Below, in pieces: positions 26,565 through 39,000 of a stretch of DNA of 64,000 bases. A model generated the notes under the pieces. The model did no database searches, was not told where the DNA came from, and saw nothing but the letters and a program-made list of their open reading frames with translations. The stretch is taken from contig JH152730.1 in the NCBI GenBank assembly GCA_000226015.1, forward strand, positions 65,639 through 129,638, read 5' to 3'. The DNA is from Mnemiopsis leidyi. Taxonomy: Eukaryota; Ctenophora; Tentaculata; Lobata; Bolinopsidae. Made by a program: the position numbers and the translations under genes. Each line of letters begins with the position of its first letter. Position 1 is the stretch's first letter.

Positions 26565-29500
26565 ATGTTCAAAGTTACAAATACTGGTGCAGCCGGAAAT
26601 TCTCGAAATTCCAATGATCTCCTCGGCCCGACTGATGGTTTGTCTGACTATATTTTATTTACTAGTTTTCCTACTGCCCAATATTCATATTCTATTCTGT
26701 CCAATATCTAAATTCTATTCTTCCCAATATTTATATTATTATATTCTAATTATGCAACGGTCTTACAGCTTATGGAAAATTCACGATGCTTAGTGTCTGA
26801 CAAAAACTTTTTGCTGTCACGAAATATGAGCCAATTACTCCCCTTAACAATTCACATATGCATACCTTATCAGATGATTACGATAAGCCGGTAGCAACAA
26901 GCAGGTTTGAGGGTAAGCCTACAAAAGAAATGTCTGACTACGCTGAAGAGTTGTGTGAAGACTCTGATGAGGACCCTCAAAATGCCGGTAAGATGAAAAC
27001 TTCCTGCCTTTTTAAGGGAGTTATACCTAGCTGTTTCATTTCTAGTGTTGGTTGTAACTCTGGTGTTGGCTGAAGCTTGATTTTCGCCGGCGTATCCTGC
27101 ATAGTTGTGATTTTTTATAAATCAAAGTGCAAGTTCCAACTCAACTCAAAATTCCCAGACCTAGCTCGAGAGATAGTTAACGGTGAGAACTTCCTACTTC
27201 ACGGCGAGATGACGATAGCTAACGAAGGTAACCAGCCCTCCACCGAGGACACCAAGTCAAAAGTGGCTCTACCTCGACAGAACCCCCTCCTCTCTCTACA
27301 TCGTAACCGTGTAGCGGTGAAGGTGATAGAGGATTCTCTAGCAGAGACAGCTCCCGTTGTGGAGAGAGTCCCACTTCACCGGTACACTCCGGCTATCAGT
27401 AGGAGGAAGAGTTTCGGGAGTAAGACACACAAACCTCCTCCCTCGCCTAAACCTGCTGTCGTGGATCTCACCTCCCCTGCTCCTCCCGGAATGAAGAAAC
27501 CGGGTCAGAACAAGCCTGGTTTCGTCTACTCACCCACCACCTACTCCAAAGCCAGACGAGCCATGATGGAACCTGAGCCGGCTCTCCAAGTCAGACCTAG
27601 CTGTCACTATTACGGGACAAAACGAATACAAAACCAAGCAGGAGGTGTTTCATCCTCCAAACAAACTTCTCCCAACACATCACATCCCCCTCACAAACAA
27701 ACAGTTCAGTACTCCCCAGTAAAACCACGACAAGTTCCAGCCAACCTCCATAAACGTCCCATCCACTCTTCCACACCCGACACGAAACCAGCCGCACCTC
27801 GTGTTATCACCATAGAACCAGACTCTACTAGCTCCCAGGGCTCTGCTAAGAGTTCCAAGTCCGGCTCCTCCTCTAGAAAAGGAGGCAAGGATCCACCAGG
27901 GTTAAGTCTTTTGGATGACGATGTTTTCGAATACACTCCAACTCCGCCAACTTCGTCAGGCACTTACGAGAAACTTGTCAAGAATGAAGACAGGTATTCT
28001 AAGTATGAGTTAGGGAAGATGGCTAATGATCGACACAAGAAACTGTACCAGAAAACTGCTGAACTGAACGAGAAATTGAAGGAAATAAAGGATTTGGAGA
28101 AGAAGATGTCAAGATCAAAAGGGAACGTCACAAAACTTACTAACGAACTGAAAGAGAAGAATCGTATCCTGGAGATGCAATCTACTGAGCTTCTCGACCT
28201 GGAGGGCAGCAAATCAGATTGCGAGATCTTCATCAACAAACTCAAGGACGACCTGGAAGAATGCCAAAAGAAACTGGATGCTAAAAACAAGCAATTTGAG
28301 ACAGTAAACAAACAATTACGCCTAACCGAGAAGCAATACGAGGAACAACGACGGCTCCATCAAAACTTGAGTCTCGCCCACAGTACAACTCTTCAGAAGA
28401 TAAAAGATATGGTCGAGGAGAGGAGGAAGACAGATCTTCTTCACACTGCACAGATACAAGACAAGGATGTTCTGATACGGAAACTGGAACAAGGACTTGC
28501 CCAGAAGATGGGAACTGTCAACCAACTCATCAAGGACAAACGAGACTTGGAGATGTTGGTGTTGAAGCAGAGGAAGGCTAATATGAGTAGTTCTACTATT
28601 GCTCTTAGTTTGAAAACTCCTGCCAGCTCTTCTCGAGATCATCCAGATACTACTCGAGATTCATTGTCTGTGGTAAGTCATGGTTATTTAGACTCGTTCA
28701 AAAATTGTCAAATAGGTTTGGACAGTACACTGTACAATCACAGTTGCTGTAAGCAAAATCATCATGTTTCTGTCATAATTATCAATTCACGGTTACTGTT
28801 GAATTTAATATGTAAAATTGACGTTTTAGGCTGATGTGGAAAACGATGCAGTAGCAGTTGACAAAAACTCTCTCGATACAGTGGGCGGTGAAGGGACGAC
28901 CAGACAATTGGTAAACATTACTATTTCTAAGTTAGTACCTTCTAGACACATGATATGTAGAAGTGACCACTGTCCAATCCCTCAAACTTGTTTACAGATC
29001 AAGCCTGCCAGAGGAACTGCACGAAACGTCCGAACTTTGAAGAACAGTCGGTCTAGAGGAATCTCTGTTAAGAAGTTAGGAAGCAGGCCAGCTAGAGGTC
29101 GCGGAAGAACGGCTAGAAAGCGAGTTGGGACCCGGAACGTTATAAACGTGGACTCTGACTCTGCTGAAACAAATCCAGTTGTTGCCAAAAGTTCGAGTGG
29201 TAGTGTAACTTCCCCTTCTCCAAGCACACCTCGCGGACGCGCCAAATCAGCTTCTTTATCTACTCCTCGGAAACGCGCTTCAAGTGGTGTTGGCTCTGAG
29301 GAAAACACGTCTGTAGATCGTAAGCGTGCTAAATCCGAGGTGCAGTCTGCTACTCCTGCCGCTGAAGTTTCGGGAAAACGGAAAAGGAAACCGGCTTGCA
29401 GATATTCCCCTAGTGAAAATAAAATTGGTATATTTTCTATCTCACAATTTTTAATTTTCTTGATTTTACCGCTTTTATTTTCAAACTGCCAATACTTGCT

Positions 29501-32364
29501 CCGCTAAGACCCAATCTGTTAACCTCCCTGGGCTTTGCTAGTAACAAACCTTTCTTTCAGTTCCAATCGGAGATTCTCCAATCGCACCTACATTGAGTTC
29601 ACCTTCAATAACACACGTCACTGAGCAAACTGTTATAACTGATAAAGAACCTGAAAGGGACCAATCTGACATCCTACTTACGAGCACATCCACGGACAAA
29701 CCAACGGACAAACTCGATGCCAACTCAGCAGATAAATCAATTGTCAAACTTTGTGACAAAACTGTTGACACGGCAGCAGGAGATGAGGATAAAGAAGAAG
29801 TACCTCTGGTGATAGAATGTACTAGCAAGGTTCACACGGACTATAAAAACTTCATGATTACCGCTATCGAGTACACTAGTCGTGAGAAAATTCCAGACAA
29901 AGTGGACGTGGATAGCCTCACTGAGGAATCTAGTACACCACAGCGGGAACTGAAGCGGAGGAACATAGAAGGTATTTTCTCAAACCATACTTTGTTTTCT
30001 TTCTGTATTGATCGTCTTGAACAATTTACATTCTTAAATATTTCTCTACCAAGTACCTGATAGGACATCACAGTATAGCTGTTACCTTTTACTGACCGTA
30101 CGATAACAGGTGTTATAAACACGTTATAAACCCTGTATATCTTTCAGTGCCTTCATTTCGTGAAGTCTCTCCTGTTCTGCTGATACACGAAGAAGGAGAG
30201 CAAGCTACAGCGTTTAGTAAAATCAAAGAAGTCAGTATAATACTGTCAAGATATGCGTTTTATTTTATCATGCGACATTTAGTTCCTCAAAATTTCGAAG
30301 TTCCCGTGTAATTTACCAGAATCCAGCTATCCCTGTAGACCAACGTTATGATTGTTTCAGTCCGACTCCCTTGCCAACTACGTACGAATGCACAAGAAAT
30401 GTGAAACGGCGGAAGTTAGAATGATGAGGTAGGCACTACTTATTGTAGTAGTGCAATTCTCAGGCAATGTTAAATGGCATATTTTCTTGGTCGCCCAAGC
30501 TTTGTATTTTCGGCAACTATATTTCGACAACTATATTCCTGTCACAATGCAGTAAATTGGTTTGCGTAACGCGTCCTAACATTTTAGATACGAAATGAAA
30601 TCGGTTTGGCGCAGAATGAGCGCGCGTTTGTGCGCGCAAACACGAGTTTAGTTAAACTACTGAGAATTGTTTTGAAGCTCTTGCCAAATTAGGTGATGTG
30701 ATTGATTAAACATCTGCTCTCAGACAGTGCGAACGAATGAGACTTCAGTTAGAACAGAAGAATAACCGCAAGAAGTCCAAGGAACCACCCAAAGCTCCTT
30801 CAATCGTCAGAGAACTACACTGCGTTAACACTGGTGCGTAGTGTCTATAGCTAATAGCTAAGCGCATAATTAGTCTGCTATCCATTCTAAACAACGTAAT
30901 AGAACAGTGGTCGATTGCTTTACGCTCTAGAACTTTTAACAACGTAAATCCATCTACTTGTTTACAATGCAAATAGGGTCTATGTAGATCTGCTGTATCG
31001 CCACATCCAGTTTACAGTTCAACACGCACCCTTTTTGTGGGATAAATGTGACTAACTACTTTGCGAGATCTACAGAGTTTGCCATATTAATGTTACAAAC
31101 AGCAAGAGTGAATTTCTCTATATCTCCCAAGATCACGTGCGAAATTCACCAAGCAGGAGAAATAATCTAAATGTACTTTTCAGAGCACCAAATGTCAGTG
31201 ATAAAGTGTAAACACCCGTGTGTGTCTGTGTTCAGATGTCCTCTACCAGTTATTAGACAAAAGTAAGTCAACAAGATCCTAGGCAGGCTGATTCTCTTCC
31301 TCTGTAACATGGTATCATGTTATAAATATAGATAAGTTTGGTTTCAAAAACCATGATCACTGTAGCTGTCTGTTTGTGATCATTTCTAAGTTTACAAGAA
31401 AAGATATCAAATTTCTTATTTCGGTGTTGTCTGTATTCATATCATTCGATTAACCTTCAAATACTTTAGGGATTTTAGGCTGCCATGGGCAAACGAAATC
31501 AAATCTTTCGCCTACTACGCAAAACCGTCCCGCTCAGCCCCAGATCCTGCAGTCACACTCAATCCGGGAACTCCTCCTCCACCCCCCGAGAGTGCTCGAC
31601 CTACAACTTCGGAGGATACCGCTTCAAAATCTCAAATAACTCTTATTTTCTCGCAATCCGAGGGTGGAATTGTTGTTAAGAAGGATGAAACACCTACTGA
31701 CATCAAACCTGAGATTGGAACAATCCGACCTTCAACATTTTCGACTGAGGAAATTGTTTCATCTGCCGTTAAGAGTACAAATATATGGGCTAATATTCAG
31801 ACTACTATTGCTTCAAACCTCGAAAATGGTTTGAGTAAAAACATTTTCAGCAAATTTGGCGAGATTCGGAAGACTTCAAGTTCAGGAGAATCTTCTTCAA
31901 AGGATTCGGAGACTGTGAGTAGCAAACGAGAGCGGTCTTCTACCGATAGTAACGAACAATCGCCTCAAAAACTGCCAAAAATCGGGGCTGAACGCAGAAA
32001 TATTTGGGACAGTTGGTGCCCTACAGCTAGATCACAAACTGTAGAGCAAGCTTCTACGTCCGTGTCGTCTCCCCAGGCTACTACTCCTTGCAGCCTGAAC
32101 TTTTCAGCTCCTCAAAGCGGTGCAGATGTCACCCTTGAAAACCCATCAGAATCTGACAGTCCCGAGGGATTTGATCAGAAGTCGTTTCTGTTGGACGCGT
32201 GCTCGTCCATGGAGCGATCCCCAACACTCCCCCCTCAACCCCTGACGCGTAAACTGGAGAAACTGTCGAAACACAAGAGACCAGTTTTGGTTTGTACTAA
32301 CTCGTCCAATTCGTCTCCAAGGCCATCAGACGACAGTTTAGAGTCGTCCCCAGCTAAAACATGA
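26565..32364 (+). CDS. Unrecognised 1,285-aa coiled-coil, probably nuclear protein
   Basis: Eleven exons: 26565-26637, 26874-26987, 27159-28672, 28830-28910, 28998-29427, 29561-29971, 30148-30230, 30361-30428, 30724-30833, 31184-31262, 31470-32364. All phases agree and sum to 3,858 nt. N-terminal acidic part (YAEELCEDSDEDPQNA), then a Pro/Ser/Lys-rich disordered region. A long charged coiled coil runs about residues 330-540. A basic Arg/Lys/Ser-Pro region (about 595-735) carries several SPSTPRGR / STPRKR motifs and the likely nuclear signal KRKRK. A short Cys cluster, CKHPCVSVFRC, is followed by ESAR/Ser-rich tail sequence with KRER and the motif NIWDSWCP. Architecture suggests a CDK-regulated chromatin or cell-cycle scaffold, but this is inference; I recognise no named domain. 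An AATAAA at 32494-32499 fits as its poly(A) signal. Confidence 0.8.
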
Positions 32365-32493
32365 CGAATATCCAATTCTTAACATTCTTGCATGATTTAT
32401 TAATTTAACTTATTAACATTTTAGACTTCAGATCCGCAGAGTTATTTACATTGTTGTGTAGCTTATCTTGGCTATTACGTTGGCTTCTAATTT

Positions 32494-32499
32494 AATAAA
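32494..32499 (+). promoter_or_regulatory. Polyadenylation signal AATAAA
   Basis: Canonical hexamer 130 nt after the stop of the coiled-coil protein gene. The remaining sequence to 33005 is the gap before TM2D2 and shows no other gene. Confidence 0.55.
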
Positions 32500-32981
32500 G
32501 CTATGTTGGTTTAAAATTTTGCGGAGATTAGTTTGTGCTGAAAATGATTTTCTGCTTAGAACATTAGAATGACTAAACAAATGTTTTGCAAACGATGATT
32601 TTCTTGGTCGTTGGTTTTTCTGCTAAATTGTACAAATTGGGAGTGATTTTAGCCTGTAGACGCCTTTGTTTAGGCAAAGCACTAATTTTTAATGATCTTT
32701 TAATAAAATTCAGCCGAAGATTATTTTCTTAATACATGATTATAGTATAAAAAAGTGTATGATCATTTTTTGTTGATTAATTTTACAAATTTCCAATTCA
32801 TTCTTGGTTGTTCATTATCTATGCTTTCCATTTTGCAATCAAAATCCTACTCATTCCCTCTATGATAGTAAATTCATAAGCGTTTACTCGTAAATTTTCC
32901 TCTTTGCCCGATTTCGCCGATAATCTGACACGAAAAACTTAGCACTAACCATATCTCCTCATAGCTATGTGAGCAACTTGA

Positions 32982-33014
32982 TGACGTCACTGCCCTCCTT
33001 ATGACATGACGTCA
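32982..33014. promoter_or_regulatory. Two CRE palindromes (TGACGTCA) at the TM2D2 start
   Basis: Perfect TGACGTCA sites lie at 32982-32989 and 33007-33014. The second overlaps the proposed TM2D2 start codon. TGACGTCA is the consensus for CREB/ATF bZIP factors. Two perfect sites within 33 bp are unlikely by chance in an AT-rich region, but function is inferred only. Confidence 0.5.
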
Positions 33015-36000
33015 CTTTTCCTATCCCTTTTCTCCGCACTTCTCTTGCAAGTCAAACCTGATTGTTCCAATGTTCCCGATGTGGAGGACAGAACTGGTCT
33101 CTGTAAATCGTGCAGAGAGCTGCCCGAACACCTTCTGGATTGCGAGGATGTTTTAGATTTGTCTGAGTACAACAAGACTTATCAAGAAGATTTCGTCGAG
33201 AAATATGGTAAGTGAATACAGATTAGCATTATTATGTTCGAGGTATTGACCGTAATTTGCTCATATTATTCCGACTTGCTTGTACGCTGATGGATCATAG
33301 ATGCGAGATTTAACTCAGCTCACGCCTTAAAAAATTTACCCTTAGAAGTGATCATTTTCTTAGTACTTCAGTAAAACCATTTAACTACTTAAAGGTCTTT
33401 ACATCGCAAAATGCAACAATAATTAACAAATCAATATCTTAGTACACCTGAAAAGCAGTGAGTTTTAGCTCATTCTGTAGGATTGATTAATTCTTGAAGT
33501 TAGATATCAATTTCGATGAACGCTTTCACGCACTAGAAAAATTTCCGACTTTTATCGTCTTTAATAAAATATATCTTTATTTCGCTGACAACAGGTTTCT
33601 ACCCTGAACGATTGTCCACAAACCACTTTGCCCGCTGAAAATTGTCAAAATGTTTACTGCTGTTACTCTAAATCTTTTCTATCATCATTTATACGAACGC
33701 CTGTCAATTCTTTCTTTTAAAATGTCCTCGTCCAACTGATCACAAAATTTGTTTGATAATTTATATGAGTCTTAACTCTCAAATTAAGTCCAGGTATCCG
33801 CTCTATGTTCCCTCTTGATGCTTCATCATTGTTCATTTCATGAACTGTTCCTGTACTTTGTCGGCTGGGGGTGTGCTTGTTATTCATTTAGGCCTCCCAT
33901 GCGGCGGACCGGGGTCCGATCCCCGGCTATGGTAAGTCGGCCAGTCACCAGACTGAAAATGCACACTCCCTTGCTCGTTAGATTAACCCCTGTACTTGTA
34001 CACTACACATGCTGATCCGACTGCGGTTCCGACTCCTCAGTCGCTCTGTTAACAACAACTCGAGGTTTAGAAGACCCTCGACTTGTACAGTTTCTGCGAA
34101 GGACGGTCGCCTTAAACCTGTATCCCCTCCAAGCCACCAGAGCACCTAGGAACACCAGCACCACTACCAGGACAATAACACCGAGCACTGAGTTACTCAT
34201 ACATGTTCCACCTACTTTAACATGTCTGTAGCGGCACGTGAACTCACACGCGTCTGAAGCCTCCCCTCCGTCAAGGCCACCGAAAGTCCCGTTTGAAGAA
34301 GGTGCACAGTAGGTACTGTTCTGGAGACTGTAAGTCCCCTCCTCGCACCTCGCACAGCTGGATAAGGTATCGTTGTAGTAGTAGCCGGGGTTACACTCGC
34401 ATCTTGACAGGAAACCGTCACTCTGGGAGTTGCAGGGACATTGGAAACATCCCTCGTCAGTTCTGTAGAAGTTAGGGTGACAACCACAGGAGATAGCTAT
34501 CATATTTGTATAGTCCCCTTCACAGTTATCTACCGTACTGTTGTACTTTCTGTGAGAGCATGAATATCTGTGTGGGGAGGCACTTGTGTCTTTCAAGCAG
34601 GTCAAGTCTGCAAGAGATGGTTTGAGGTCTTTAGACCACCCCGCAGTGAAGAACTGGTGATCCACGTAGTAACCTCCGCCCGCAACTCGTACCCACTCCG
34701 CCCTCTCGTACTTGTTTGTTGTGTTTGTAGCGCCGACACCGTTTAGATTTGCGAATTTGCAGAGAACATCCGCGGAAGTTTGTGCTGGTGTCAGCTCCAC
34801 AGATTCCAGTCCAGTTTCACCTGTGTTCAGCCCGCACACCGTACCGTCCTGTGTGTGATTGTAAAACTTTCCTAAACTTAGAAGGAGTAATCCTGTGTGT
34901 GACCTCTCTCCCGGACTCTTAAACACGGAGATAAACAACTTTTTTTCCTTTCCTGAAAAGTGAAAAAATGTTAAAGTTGACGTTCACACTCTTGCACATG
35001 CCCATTAATTTGACGCTGAAGCTATATCAAAACGCTGAAGCTATATCAACCTACAGCGTTTAGTTTTCAATCCGTCAAGAAAGTAACATAATTTTTTGAC
35101 ACGTACCTGTGATTGTGAGTATAATGTGTAACCACGTGGACAGAGTCAGATAGAAACAGTAACGTGACATTGTTTTCGGGAGACTGTGCACTACTTTGTC
35201 AGCTGGGGGTGTGCTGGTTATTCATTTAGGCCTCCCATGCGGCAGACCGAGGTCCGATCCCCGGCTATGGCAAGTCGGCCAGTCACCAGACTGGAAATGC
35301 ACACTCTCTTGCTCGTTAGATTAACCCCCCTACAGCTAGTTTAGTGACTAAACTAGCTGTAGGGGGGTTAATCTAACGAGCAAGGGAGTGTGCATTTCCA
35401 CTAAACTTTAGTGCCTCGGTACTGGCTCAGGGTTAAAGAAAAGAAGATGAGAACCTCAGGCTTTCCCATTTAAGGGAGTGATCTAAATTTGCATTGTATT
35501 TGTGTACTAAGTATATAAAAGTTCAGGAGGACATTCAGGGATTATCGTATTGTATTCTGTCACAAATTTAATATATAATTTCAAAATCAAACTTTGAATC
35601 TCTAATATAAGTAGAGAACAAGAGGGGTTTAATAAAAGTGCGATTTAGATATATCCGGTATGGTTGGAAAACTACATAACATGCCACAATTCAATGCAGG
35701 AAGATAAAATATAAATATCCTTTAGCAAACATGCTTTTATTGAGGTGTACAGCACACGGAATCTAAATATAAACGGGACCTGAGTATTTTTTCAATTCCA
35801 AAGCAAAAGTAAAACTATCTAAACAACACCTTATCGCTTACAGTTTACAAAATTACAGCCACGAAGAACTTTAGTTTGTATCACCTGAAATCTGACAGCA
35901 CGGTTGGTATTAATCTCCTGCTTAACGGTTATTAACGCATGTATGCTATTAGGTTGGTATAGATTATCCCTACTACAAAGGTTATTCCGACATTCAGACT

Positions 36001-39000
36001 TATGGTATTTCAAATAACATTGCAGCTCAGGGCGATCATGGCTCCTCTAGGGTTACCTTCAGCTTCGAATTTAATAAGATTATTTAGAATAACTTAATGG
36101 GCGGCATTACTGCAATTACTACAATTACATAATAGTGTCCTTAAGAAGAAACGTATCAAAGGTATAAATTTAGGAAGTTTTGCAAGTATACATTGTTTAA
36201 CGTACTCATCAATCAATCCTCTGACCTAATGATTTGGGTCAATGTTGATATTTTAGACTCAGTTCATCGTGAAAAAAATTACAGTTAAACTGCGAAATTT
36301 TCTCTTTTTTAGGCTGTAAGACAGTTTTTCGATATCTGATATCTCCTTAATTTCTTGGCCGAAAAGAATTTCTGGTTAATCTTCAGAAGTTTTAGATAAG
36401 TGAATACTATTTTGCACAAATAAGTTTGTCACAAAACAAATACTGTTTAAAAACATACATAGCAACCATCACTGTAATGCTGTTGGTCGATTTGCTCCAG
36501 TCTAGACCTCTGCTCCCGACTGCAGTTCCATCCGGACATGGTTAACAGGAGGAGCTGTTCTTGAGACTGAAGTAAGTGCCCTCCTCGCATCTGATCCAGC
36601 TTGATAAGTGGTAGTTGTAGCCGGCGTCGCTGTAGGTGTTCGAGGGACAGTGGAAACACCTATCTTCAGTTTTGTAGCAGTTAGAGTGACAACCACAGGA
36701 GATAGCTGCCATCTCGGTGTAGTCCCCTTCACAATCATCTGCCGTGTCGTCACTATGAGAACAGGATTTAGTTTTAGTTGTCGTGCTATATTAGCAGGTC
36801 ACATCTTTTTGAGTTGGCAGGCGCAGTAGTGATAAATTTAATTTTTTCATGATTTTTTCAAAATTTTATCAAAACTGATCTTGGTTTTTTCAAATAATTT
36901 GGGGTGAAAATGCGACCTATTTTCAAAGTCTTGGAAAATTGAAAACATGAGAGGCGAGGATAGAGTGCCAGTATACTTTGTTTTAAACTGCTAACATAAT
37001 TCTGAGGATTATCTTCGCTTTTCACCAGTATCTGGTACTGTTGAAAAAGCGAGGACCATCCTTTGTGTCAAGGCAGTTAACTAACTCCAATTGATCTTAA
37101 AACAAATTTGTCTCTGATATTTTTGGTGTCCTAACTGTTGAAAAAGCGAGGACCATCCTTTGTGTCAAGGCAGTTAACTAACTTCAATTGATCTTAAAAC
37201 AAATTTGTCTCTGATATTTTTGGTGTCCTATATCACCAAATACCTTTTAAGCCATTGTATAAATGAAAATCCTCAAAATTTTTCGCCTTCGGCGTAAATT
37301 TCCATATAAAATTTTTCTGGGCTACATGAAATTTTTTTGTGGAGTCATGTTTAAATTAAAGTCAATTCACCGCAATAAATATGCTATTACTTTAGAAATG
37401 CGCTCAAACTGGGTCTTTTTAAAAAAACTGTTGTGAATTAGAATAAATTCTAAAAAACCGAAGCGTTTATAATCGTTAAGATAAGGGTACTAATTTTCAA
37501 CTTGGCAGAACAAACGCCCTCATAAAATTGAAGATAAACGATTACAAGATAATAAAAACTTCGGGAATGCTAATAACAACTTAAAAACAATTCAATTTTG
37601 TAGAATGAGTAGTACACAGTCAAATGCTTTTTTTACACAGAAACACACACAATTATCGGCAATGTGTTGAAATAACTTATTAGATAAACACCCCTGGAGA
37701 GTGTTAATAATCGTTCTTCGCCATTTTATTTAATGTTTTTTGATTAAATAAATCTTGACGACATGCCAAGCTTAAAGCGTGTTTGCAAGAAGGTTTATCT
37801 GACGATTAAATCTTTTTCAGTAATCTTGTATTTTAAACACGATAACTTTGCTTTACCAAAAATATCCTAGAAATCCAATCATGAAGATGATGAAATATCG
37901 GCTCGTTTGAGTTGTCGGATTAGGACTCCCTCAGACTTAACCACAGTCTATTAGTCAATTTGAAGTACAAGATCAATTTTAAGCATAGAAAAAAGAAACC
38001 GACAATTGCAGATTTGCCTTGGAAAAGAAAACTTCTGTATCTTAAGGGTCATCACGATAAGCAGACTAGTAAAAAAACAGCGGTTTGGTGATAAAAGAGT
38101 ATCTGGAGATTTTACTAAAAGTTTGGAATAACAATCTAACCAGCCCAGGTTGCTAGGTTACACGTTATCACCTTACATTTTGGGGAAACCCTTTCTATCT
38201 TTTGAGAGTGGAAATAACATTTGGCGTATCCCTTATTTCCCGTGAGCCAGACAATTCACTCTCGTCAAGAAGGCAATTACTTCTGCTCAACTGCACTAAG
38301 TTCGAATCATCCAAATTAGATCCAACTTTATCATTTGACGGATTAGATTGGTGATTGATCCCCTTTGACTGCGCTTTCCGTGCCCTCCGTTCTTGCACCT
38401 GCTGCTGAATAACGGCTCTACGTCGCTTCACAACATACTTCACTGCCGCTACCAGGACAATCAAAATCACAAACGCTGCACACCCAGAACCTAAGGCTGC
38501 ATTAGCTACACAACTATTTGATATCCGGATGTGACCGGGTCTGCATGAGGCGACACACTGATCACTACTAGCTGCTCCCTCCACACCCCTGGTGCCCTTG
38601 CCGTCTTCGCAGGGGTTACAGGTTCTGTTTGTGGGATCGCTGTAAGTGTCTGTCGGGCATTTGAAGCATCCCTGCTCAGTTCTTGAGTGTCCTCTGTTAC
38701 ACCCGCATGATATGGCTGTGCTGTAGTACACGGGAAGCGTAGAGTTTGTTCTGCATGTAAAGCTGGTCTTGAAATTGCAGTTTAATTGCAGACCGATAGT
38801 ATAACAGGTCAAGTCGGCTAGCAGCATAGGGTAATCTGCCGCCCACCCATACATTAGACCAGCGGGGCCCACCTTCTCTGCTCTGTGGAAGTTGTTAGAA
38901 CCTAGGTTATTTGCTACTGTACAGAGATTGTGGGCAGTGTCCATATCTGGGGTGGTAGTGTCCTTGCTGCATACTCTTGTTACGTAGCTGTCTTCTTTCA

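Noticed and set aside
27597-28642. Minus-strand frames of up to 115 codons
   Set aside because: Shadows of the coiled-coil coding exon on the plus strand.
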